NCBI RefSeq assembly: GCF_010015445.1
Contig: NC_053115.1
Span: forward strand, 12,137,524-12,201,523
Direction: 5' to 3'
DNA length: 64,000 bases
Origin: Perca fluviatilis
Taxonomy: Eukaryota; Chordata; Actinopteri; Perciformes; Percidae
The position numbers and the translations under genes were made by a program. Positions within the stretch are counted from its first letter, which is position 1. Each line of letters begins with the position of its first letter. The notes under the pieces are model-generated. The model was not told where the DNA came from, made no database searches, and saw only the letters and a program-made list of their open reading frames with translations. This document shows, one piece after another, positions 51,000-60,446 of the stretch.

Positions 51000-53600
51000 A
51001 CACGTGCATCGAATAGCTACACAGCTAGCACATAGCGAAGTAGCAAGTGTGTCCCTTTGGTCTATAAAGGTGCTGACAAACCAAGGAGATTATCGGCCCT
51101 TGGACAGTCTGGCGAGCAGAGCCGGCCCTAGACCTTTGGGGGCCCTATGCAAAATTTGGTTGGAGGCCCCTTTGACCATTTTAAGTAAGGCCTAAAGAAA
51201 AGCAATGACTACCTAATAACTATACGGTACATATTATTATTATATCTACTATGTTTGATGTCTAACAGAAAAAAATATGATACCACTGAGCTGAGTGGCA
51301 GTGCAAGACTGAACACACACTGATGAACTTGCTGAATAAAAATACTGATAAAGTGATTTTCACTGACCAAATATACATTTTTAATTGACAACAGTTTAAG
51401 AGGCACAAGCATAAATATAATTTAAATTAAATAGAGCAAATAGAATAACATTTAAATAAAATATAATAAATAATAAACAGAACATTCAAATGTTAGAATT
51501 TTTCAAATAAACAAAACAATAACATCTAAAACACCACAAACAAGATCAATAGTAACAATAATAATATATAACTGGCAGTTGTGACAGCCTCAGCTTTCGA
51601 GATCCTGTGTATTACAGTTTCTCTCATTGAATTGACCATCACAACTGTGCTCTGAAGCCACAACTCCATAACAGAAAGCATGGCAGAGGCACCTTCATTG
51701 AAGGTGGAGATGGCCATACTTGCTGCTGCCTCAAGCTTACTTTCCCCACAAAACAGTCCCCTCAGTCAGCCGATGGTGAAGCTAACTAACCAGGCTCCCA
51801 TCAGCACTGGTTCATAACAACACAACAGAACTAAACTAATTATGAATCATTCAAAAGACCAATATTTAGAACATTGGAGAAAGCAAACAAAGTAGACAAA
51901 ATTGTTATTTGACCACCAACTAGGTCAGACAGAGATGCATTTCCTCCTCCAATGGGAAAAACTATCTATCTTCACTAAGAGAATTACACCTTGGAAAAAT
52001 AGCCAAAAAAATAAAACTTCCCAAAGTTAACATCAGAAAAGAAGCCGGAAGTTCTCCTAGGAGAGGGGACAGCAGCTCTACTGACAGCTAAATATGGATC
52101 TGTCTGCCACAGCCTGAGGGACTCACAACCACTTAGGATCCCAAAATTACAGATTAGTTTAGTAGCCTATTATATGGTAATTATATTATACAACAATTTT
52201 AACTGTTTTGTAATGTAATTGTTTTGTAATATAGTGTGTTGTATCGCGATCAGTACAGTGTAGTATATATGTGACACATATGACATGTAGGCTATATGAC
52301 TTTCTGTAAACTGCTTTGAGAGAGAGGGTCTCATTAGCCTACCTCCGCTGTCTGAAAACTCCTGTTTTCTGAACGACAGTTTAAACATCGACGTACTATG
52401 TGAAGGCATTTCATCATCTGCTGTCTTAGTGTGTAATCCCCTGTGTCTTCTTGCTGATAACTGTTTTCACCTTCTCTGAGGTGATTTTCGACAGTTTTCG
52501 ACGCACTTCTTTCGACATTCTGAACTACCGAGGAAATGTCAGAGCACGTCACGTGACGATTCTGAACGAATCACGTTGTCAGAATCAGGCATCAGCCAAT
52601 GAGATTGCGCATTTTTAGTTAAATCCCCCCTTTTACTTTCAAGATTGGTTGCTGATGAAGAGGAAATGACCATATTTGGATCCGACAGCATTGTAGAGGA
52701 GAGAGAGAGCTTCCCAACAGTATGTGTCATGACAGGGCAGACAGCGATCGCGGAGCAGCGGGATGATTTAGAACGCCAACTAGCTAGCAGTGACTTTAGG
52801 GGGCCCTCTGCTGGCCAACGGGGCCCTTTGCAATTGCTCTGCTGGCGAGGTCAGTGACTCGAATCTGTTCGGTGTGTCCCGCGCCGTCGTCAGTCTGGGG
52901 GGCTGTCGGCGTTCATTTTGGCTGACCTGACATGCTCAGTCACCGGCAGGGCAGTTGGGACTCACCCGGAAATGGCGAGCGGAATGAGGTGACTAAAGTC
53001 TCTCAAAATCTGACAAAAATCTTTTAAACTGACCTTTGTTGAGCTGAAATGAAGACAGATTCAGCAACTGCATGGCCTATTTCTCACTTAAAATGTTTTC
53101 AGAAACATGTTTCAGTGAACTATTTTAGTACAATTTGAGATCGTATTCTGAACGGCCGCCATGACAGTCTGGCTTTGAATTTCCGAAGAAAACAAACCCA
53201 TGTGACGCGTTCGTCCAATCAGCTGCCGGTTTTCATTTCTTGGGCAACAATACAGATTCTGCTGTTATAGAGATGTATTACATCTCGTCTCGTCTCGTCT
53301 CGTCTTTTTTGTGTGTTCTGTGGCACTTTTTGGACCAACACGGGGAGACTGATCATTTCGACTGGCTTTTCTGTCAACGGTTGGCCGTCGGCTATATGTG
53401 TAAGCAGCTTAAGACGTTAGCCTGAAAGCTAAACGGCCAGCCCTAGCCACCCGGCGCTGCACCCAGCACCACTTCCGCCCTCTTAAGGCTAAATAGCTTT
53501 GTGCAGCTAACACATAGCCTAGCTTCAATAAGCTAACGGCTAATCTGGGTGTGACCAAGCAACCCCCGGGTTTCTTTCCCCCCACCCCCTTCCTCCTCGC

Positions 53601-53606
<6 letters not shown>
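51000..53606. other. Repeat-like non-coding DNA
   Basis: A word of the type gagccggccctagacc at 51119-51134 and gggggccctctgctggc at 52799-52815 may be the two ends of one old element, but they do not align well enough for a call. Between them I see only short frames. A (CTCGT)4 pentamer repeat lies at 53284-53305. Confidence 0.3.
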
Positions 53607-53637
<31 letters not shown>

Positions 53638-53644
53638 ACACACA
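53607..53644. repeat. (CA)n microsatellite
   Basis: CA repeat with one CCC interruption at the right end. Confidence 0.95.
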
Positions 53645-53707
53645 GTGTCTCACAGAGAAATGCTGGTTTGTTTTTGCTTTGTTTTGTTGTAGTTTTTTTC
53701 TTTTTTT

Positions 53708-53937
53708 GGTTACACTTTACTTAAAGCTATCTACATAAGAGTGACATGACACGGTCATGAACATGTCATAAACATTATAAACAAGTCATAAATGTTTTGA
53801 CATAATGCGTTTGTCAAGTGTCATTCAGTTTTTGTCATGACAAGTTAGGGTTAGGGTTCATGTGTCATGACAGTGTCCTGTGTTCATGACAGTGTCGTGT
53901 CACTTTTATGTAGATACCTTCAAGTAAAGTGTTAGCC
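53708..53937. mobile_element. Palindromic miniature element, 230 bp
   Basis: The left arm ggttacactttacttaaagc...tctacataagagtgacatgac and the reverse complement of the right arm ggctaacactttacttgaag...tctacataaaagtgacacgac match over about 45 bases. The centre has ttagggttagggtt (53846-53859), two and a third telomere-like hexamers, within dyad words around 'catgaca'. It can fold as one hairpin. The flanks are T-rich and give no clear target duplication. Confidence 0.85.
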
Positions 53938-54753
53938 TTTGTTTTTACTTTCTGAAAAAGTATCGGTTCAGGCACTGTTTAGGCATCGGCACCGTTTTAA
54001 AAGTATCGCTTTAGCACTGGTATCGGAAAAAACTCAAACGATACCCAACCCTATATGTTAACACCTCAGTTGAAATACACTGGCTCACTCTGAAAGAATT
54101 TAAACATCCCTATCTATCTTTCTTTGTTTGTTATTTTTGCTCTTTCTGCACTTGCTAACTTGATATTTACAGGTAGGATACAGTAATTCAGAATTACCAA
54201 ACTATGGCAGATGCCGCAAATTGATCATTCTCTCCTGTTTTCATCCTCTGCAGAAGTGTCTTGTGGAAAGCACAAAAGCAACCATTTCTTTACTTTGACT
54301 TTTTTTATCTATTTTTATTACATGAAAAAACATCATGTTTACTAACTTGAAAGCATGTAAACAGACCTCCATCTTGCACTTTCATGGGAATTGAGATTCA
54401 GTTTATTATTTAAGCAAGAAAACAATGTAGCATTAGAGTCAGAGTTATCATCGCATGAGATGCCCATCAACTCTCGTTATAAATGTATTAAGAGTTATAA
54501 AAATTATCAGCAACAGCAACAATGGCCCTCATTTATGAAACTTGCGTATGACCTAAAACAGGCGTAGGACGGGCATATGCTGATTCCTACGCAAAGCAAG
54601 GCATTTATCAATTTGAACGTGAGCGTAGGCTGTGATAAAATCTTATGTCTGGTCTGAACTCGTGCAAGTTTTCGAGTCAGTGTGGACTTGCGGTGCAGCA
54701 TATAATCAGTTTAACAGGAGAAGCAGAAGTCATCAGTTGATCACTTATCAGTA

Positions 54754-55074
54754 ATGGCAGATCTGGCTCTTTTAGAGGACCTCTATGCACAAGAGTGCAC
54801 ACGTACGCGCACGGGCCACGGTGGAGCGCTCCATCGCATTGATTAAGGGCAGATGGCTCTGTCTTGTATCAGTGGGGGGGACCCTACTATACACTCCAGA
54901 AAAAGTCTGCAACATTGTTTTAGCCTGTGGGGTTCTGCACAACATCGCGCAGGAAAACCAGGTGCCATAAATGTAGTGATGGAGCCAGATGACACGATGC
55001 ACAGAGAGCAGTGTCCAGCACAGCCCCAACTGGGGGCTATACGAATGAGACAGGATATTATTCCTCGCTTTTAA
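54754..55074 (+). pseudogene. Harbinger (HARBI1-like) transposase, internal deletion remnant
   Basis: The ATG at 54754 opens MADLALLEDLYAQE, which looks like the N-terminal start of fish Harbinger transposases. After only about 14 codons the sequence switches, out of frame, to a C-terminal part: HVRARATVERSIALIKGRW followed by the GGTLLYTPEKVCNIVLACG-VLHNIA segment, which is the conserved C-terminal end of HARBI1-like nucleases and carries the glutamate (VERS) expected as the last catalytic residue. A second frameshift near 54963 leads to a distal C-terminus ending RMRQDIIPRF (stop 55072-55074). The other catalytic residues, located in the missing middle, are gone. The junction fits an abortive gap-repair deletion. 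Inactive. Confidence 0.8.
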
Positions 55075-56229
55075 AAGATATAGTGTTATGTTTGGCAATG
55101 ATACTCAATACAGGAAACATGACGATGCACAACATTTTTATTTATTCTTCAGGTTTTTGTTTCTATTTTAAAGTGTCATTAATGGCCACAAGTGAACAAT
55201 TTATTTCTGCCACTGACTGACATATTTCGGCTTGTTTTTCCAGCCCCTCTGCTGTCAGGACAGGGTCGAGCTAGTGGTCCGGAGGACACGCGGTCTCTCT
55301 CACAGGCGTTGCCTGGCTCTGACTCATGAAAAAAAGTAAAATAAAAGACACTGCATAAACTCTGCTACTGTGTGTTTATTTAATATAGGTATACCATGTA
55401 GGCCTAAGAGATTGCAATATAAGCCTGTATATTACTATTAGGACTATACATATGTCAAGGATGTATACATTAAAGGTCCAATATGTAATATCTGTACTGT
55501 AATAAATCCAAAAATGACACCAATGCCTCATCAGATATTAAGGAAACATGTTAAACTGAAATACTATCTTTTCTGACAACAATGCTAATGTCAGTATTTT
55601 TTCTTTTTGAAATTTACATTCCGTGACGGAATTTATGTTTATGTTTTGGTCTGTGGTTGTTATCAACGGCCTAGTTTGACAGCCAGGCCGGGTTGCCAGA
55701 TATACCTGTAAAAACGTAAACCCAGCGCACTACAGCTGTAACGGTAGCACAGCCATGAAAGCAGCACACGAACAGGATCAACGGAGATAGATTCTACCCA
55801 ACCTAAAAAAAAGAAAACAGCATGTTTCTAACAGTTGCGTGACCAGAGACTTAACAACCCCCTGGTAAATATTGGAGATGTATTTGAAAGATGGAGACAG
55901 CTTAGAGCCCAAAAGGACGCAGAATTGGCTTATTTCCTCCTGAACAGGTAAGCATTAGCTTCAGGCTAATTTATCACAGCCACTAGGGACGGGCATTTTA
56001 TGTCATTTCAACATTTGTGTACTCACATTGAATTATATAGCTAGAGTACCCAAGTTGTTTACTCGGAAAAACAATTGAGACACAGCCAGTAAAGTGATCC
56101 CGACTGGTCCTGGCTAACGCCGCCATGCTAACCCTGTTAACTGCTAACGTTACCGGGGACCAGGCAAGCGGCCCATGGCTGTTTACAAGGTGTAGTTCAG
56201 CCGCTGGAGCCGACAACGGTGAGTTATTT

Positions 56230-56500
56230 TAAGCCACGAGAGGGGGGCTGTAAATCGGAAAGAGAGGACAGTGAGTTTGCAGTGTGTTTAGCGATTGTTA
56301 CCGTAATTCTAAGCCAATGAAGTGTGTTCCGTCGGCAAGGTAGCTAGTGGTATTTTTAGCGTTTCGTATTGTAATTCTAAGCCGAGGAAGTGTGCCTGAC
56401 TGCCGTGTGGAGAGGACGGTGAGGTTGTTTTTTTTAGCGGTTCATACTGTAATTTTAAGCCGAAAAGTGTGTCTGTCAGTTGGTTACAGAGCAACGCGTC
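56230..56500. repeat. Degenerate tandem repeat, three to four units of about 85 bases
   Basis: The word taattctaagcc / taattttaagcc / ttattttaagcc followed by ...gaagtgtg or similar occurs near 56227, 56303, 56370 and 56450, each unit ending in a gagaggac/ggtgag or T-rich stretch. Units differ in length by a few bases. Confidence 0.6.
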
Positions 56501-56561
56501 GTGTATACAGTATATCTATGGCTCCGCGTGAGCACGGGCTTTTATGAATGTCAATATAGCC

Positions 56562-56735
56562 AGCATCTAACGTTAGCTACTCCGCTGTGCTGTGGAGTAA
56601 TGTCTGGCTATGTGAGACTAGCATCTAACGTTAGCTACTCTGCTGTGCTGTGAAGTAATGTCTGGCTATGTGAGACTAGCATCTAACGTTAGCTACTCTG
56701 CTGTGCTGTGAAGTAATGTCTGGCTATGTGAGAAA
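56562..56735. repeat. 58-bp tandem repeat, three copies
   Basis: Three consecutive copies of a 58-base unit beginning agcatctaacgttagctact and ending ggctatgtgagact; copies 2 and 3 are nearly identical and copy 1 differs at a few positions. It lies inside the R1 element. Confidence 0.95.
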
Positions 56736-57839
56736 AGCGTCTAGCAACATTGTTGTGAATGCTGCGGTCTCAGCCTGGCAACCCCCGTGAACTTCGAGTC
56801 TGGGCAGGAGGGGGCGGGAGAAACGACTGTCCAGTATTTTGAATTGGTAGTGCAGTAACTATTTTAACCGCTAGCTGCCAGTATTACATACAATATTACA
56901 TATTGCACCTTTAAATAAACTTCAGCTGGAGTCCGATTTACCACGGCAACACTGTGGACTGCATCAGTGATCTCTTTCCATTCCGCATTCTTTCTACAGC
57001 CTTTAATACTAGTTTTCAGGCTGCCAAATAGTACACACGCTAGTGCAAATGAACCTGAGATATCAGGGTTTCAATCTCCACCTCTGAAAAGTGCCGCTTC
57101 TCAGCCAGATTACGCCTCTCCATGTCGTAAATTGTAGTGGCAAGGCGTCAAAACCGAGAATATATTGGGGCATGATATTTAAATAACAATCGTTTCCAGC
57201 CGCTGCATTTATCAATGTACGACCATTCTTACGCTCTGATTGGTGTAATACTAATGTTTCATGAATCACACGTGAAGCCTTTCGTAATATGATTTCTGCG
57301 CTCATATCTGCACTGGTTTCTACATTAGATTGATAAATGAGGGCCAATGTCTTCTTCCTGGACATTATCCTAACACACACATATGCCTACCTCATTACTA
57401 CCTGCAGCCACTAAGTGATTTGACCCTTACCCAACCCACATGCTGCACACCGCTATTCAGTGTTCCCGTAAGGTTGCTGCTAATATTCACCAGTATCGAC
57501 TGAGGTGTCAGGGTTTGTGGAAGGTGTAATGTTTATTGATTGTGGTGCTGGGCACTGGTTAAGGGTAAGGTCAATCTCTTCAATCACTCCCGAGGAGTTC
57601 TTCCAATCCTGTGGAAGAGCCCCCCTTCAATCAATAGCTCATTATTGTGCTTCTTCACGCAGCAGTAAGGGCAAAGAAAACAAAGGTCTTTTTCTATGGA
57701 AGGATCAGCCTCCTAATGAACTTTGCTCCGTTGTGCAGTGTTTGAGATCACATGCTCACAGGTGTGTTCTCTAAGAAAACCAGATTCGTAAGAAAATAAA
57801 AGCTAACAAACGCTCTTTAAAGTGCCGGAATAAGTTATC

Positions 57840-58690
57840 TTTCTCTAACATTATACTATGCTTAACTCAACATAATATAAATGTGTATGCTAAATTATAT
57901 AGAGTCCTCAAGTTAGTTACTCGCAAAACATTGAGACACAGCTGGTTAAGTGATCCCGATTGGTGCACACTAACGCACCATGCTAACACGCTAACTGTTA
58001 ATGTTACTGGAGAACCAGGGCAATCGCGCCACAGCTGGTTACAACCATGGTAACAGACATATGACAGAAACCCCAAGTTGGAGTTTCTCATTATGGAAAT
58101 ATGCAATTTATATGTCCCATGGCATGACAATTTCACTTTATGAGGTTTTTTAACATTAATATGCGTTCCCTCAGCCTGCCTATGGTCCCCCAGTGGCTAG
58201 AAATGGTGATAGGTGTAAACCGAGCCCTGGGTATCCTGCTCTGCCTTTGAGAAAATGAAAGCTCAGATGGGCATGAGGTCATAAGGAGCAAGGTTACCTC
58301 CCTTTCTCTACTATGCCCACCCAGAGAATTTGGCCCCCCCATGAGAGAGAAACATCATGGCTTTCAAACAAGCAAAGTGGGAGTTGGTCAAGGCCACACC
58401 CCCACCCTCCACCTTTGGCAAAACAACAGTGTAGCCTAAATTGTTGAATTGGGACACAGATTATGTTCTGTACATATCGCAATGGTATGTTAAGTTGTGG
58501 AATATTCTTGTGGCTAACGTTACAATTGCCAGCTTTAAGGTTATGATATGTTGGACTAAAGATGATTCCCACTTTATTACAAACTGAATTGCAACCATAA
58601 TGTGTAATGTACAGTGTATAGACAAGCTGCGTAGATTATTTTGTAGACCATGCAACAACAAATATTTTTATTGATCTACACTTAAACTTA
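57840..58690. mobile_element. R1-family repeat, copy 3, interrupted
   Basis: Words shared with 48640-49080 in the same order: gttactcgcaaaacattgag, gtgatcccgattggt, tatggaaatatgcaattta, ggaatattcttgtggct and gatgattcccactttattac. It is split at 58110 by the element listed next. Ends not defined. Confidence 0.6.
58111..58413 (+). mobile_element. Dispersed TTAA-type miniature element, copy 2
   Basis: Inverted match to 3430-3722. Its head (gtcccatggcatgac) follows caattta, and its tail stops before ttggcaaaacaac. The uninterrupted sequence gtaatttaacgttggcaaa at 48880 shows the empty site, which contained TTAA. Minus frames of 69 and 92 codons inside are chance frames. Confidence 0.75.
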
Positions 58691-59833
58691 AACAATGTTA
58701 AACTCATATAGAAGAAAGGCTATATGCATTTTTTTATATATAATGGTTTCTGAAAAGTAGTAGAAACAAAGTAGTAGAAACGAAAATCTCCCCTGTCGGA
58801 ATTCTTCCCCCGCTTCTGTTTAGCGGTCGTAGGCATCCAATAATGATTGTGCCCTGGGTACAGACGACTGCAAACTTGCGGTCTTCTAACCGGTCAGACT
58901 GATCTCAAGAAGGGATAGCTCAAAATGCAACGTGCTGTATACGGCAGACATACACTTGGCGTAGACATACACGCAGATAGCTCAAAATGCGTACAGATAA
59001 CACGCCACTTGGATTTAGAAAATGGCGTGTGTGTTTACATGAAGCCATGATGTCACGTTGAACCGGTTGTTGCACCAATTTTAAGCTGAGAAAGGGGGGC
59101 ATCATAAGATGCATCACCTGTAATTGCTCTAACGGCGATGCAACTGTTTTTTTGGAAACATGAATGGTTACAACTTTAGAAACTGGCATGTGCCTTGTAT
59201 ACATTTTATGACTCAACTGTAATTCCTCTGGGACCAATTTTAACAATTAAATGTATGATGACTGCCAGCACTCTCAGCCTGAGGTGAAGATGAAGAAAGA
59301 ATCTGTCTTGTTAACATCCCAATAAAGACTTTAAGTGGACACAGTACATTAATAAACCATTGTATTTGCAGAAAATAATGCAGTTAATGTACTTAAATAA
59401 TGTACTATCAAATAAGGTTACAGAGTGTTTGCATTGTTGTGCAACACACTACAACCTTGGCGATCTAGTGAAACTGAGTGTCTACACGATGTTTGAACTG
59501 CAAACGCTGTTAATTAGTGACATGTCCAATTTCTTTTTCCAGTTTTTGTGTGGTCTCACTGAGAAGTAATTAGTGAAGCTTTGTGGATTTAAAACCTTTA
59601 CCCATCACAATTTTGATATTTACTAGAAATGACAATGTAGAGATGACATAATGTACATGCATATCTGGCGGATTACAAAACCAAGCAGGAAGTGAGTAGC
59701 AAAAAGTGGCACAGCACTGCCCCCAAGTGAAATCTCAGTGTAGAAATGTTGCTGTTAAAGTAAAACCCTCCTAAGCTTTTTCTTTCATTTATCACAACAA
59801 TGAGAGTGAGAGGCAATCATTTTAGTTCTCAGA
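58691..59833. other. Spacer downstream of the keratin gene
   Basis: No exon-like frame recognised on either strand; 108- and 69-codon frames have no family resemblance. Confidence 0.4.
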
Positions 59834-59844
59834 TTTATTTTATT
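59834..59844 (-). terminator. Possible polyadenylation signals of the keratin gene
   Basis: On the minus strand AATAAA occurs twice here, overlapping (59844-59839 and 59839-59834), about 605 bases past the keratin stop codon. I saw no AATAAA closer to the stop. A 3' untranslated region of about 620 bases is plausible but longer than needed; a variant signal nearer to the stop is possible. Confidence 0.35.
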
Positions 59845-60446
59845 CAGATTCTTTTGATGTCATTTTCTGCAACATTCATCAGTAATGTTTATAGGAAGGT
59901 TTTTACTAAATAAATCTGGTTTCAACATAATTTTGTCTTGAAGGCAAGTAAAGGCAAAGCTGAACATGGAAAAATTTGACAGGAAATCAACAAGTATAAG
60001 CCAGTAGCCAATCTGTTCAAACGGAAACTGTAAACATGTAAAGTCACACAAATTAAATTTTACTGTTTTTCTACAGTTATCAGAGTTGGTCAGTGACTTG
60101 CTCCCCTTACTAATATCAGCACTATTTCCTATTTCAGAGCAGTTCATCAGTGCACTGCAATACAAAAAGTATTTAGATTGACAAGATTGAGTACAGACTT
60201 TTAGTTTGGCTCTTGTGTGTTTAAGGCCATGTTTACCTTAAGAAACTCTTGTTAAATTATGTTAAACATAATTTCTTACTCTCAAGAAGAGTAAGAAAAG
60301 CTGCCAGGGATCGTTGAAACACAACTGGTAGCAGTGTAACAATATATTCAGCTCTCTTGTTGAACCTGCTCAATGGTATTGCAAAGCACCATGAATGGGA
60401 TTCAAATTCAAGAGTTTCTGAAGGGGAAGAGGACTGGCTCTCCTTT

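Larger units (their letters stand above)
55474..56910. mobile_element. TTAA-flanked element R1, copy 1, about 1.44 kb
   Basis: Ends AGGTCCAATATGTAATA and, reverse-complemented at the right, AGGTGCAATATGTAATA differ at one base over 17. TTAA adjoins both ends (55470-55473 and 56911-56914). It lies inside the Harbinger element and contains two blocks of tandem repeats (56285-56500 and 56562-56735). No transposase recognised. Related, degraded copies are at 47716-49320 and 57840-58690. Confidence 0.85.
54521..57348. mobile_element. PIF/Harbinger transposon, internally deleted and invaded
   Basis: The termini GGCCCTCATTTAT (from 54524) and ATAAATGAGGGCC (to 57345) are inverted, and the trinucleotide AAT lies directly outside each (54521-54523 and 57346-57348), the 3-bp duplication of this superfamily. 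It contains a Harbinger-type transposase remnant (54754-55074) and, nested within, a TTAA-flanked element (55474-56910). Removing the nested element leaves about 1.4 kb. The interior near 57100-57340 (tttatcaatgtacgaccatt) belongs to the right subterminal part. Confidence 0.85.

Noticed and set aside
51119..52815. A 1.7-kb transposon between two ggccc-rich words
   Set aside because: The supposed ends align poorly in inverted orientation and no target duplication is visible.
53846..53859. Interstitial telomere sequence
   Set aside because: Only two and a third hexamers, inside a palindromic miniature element; not evidence of a chromosome fusion.
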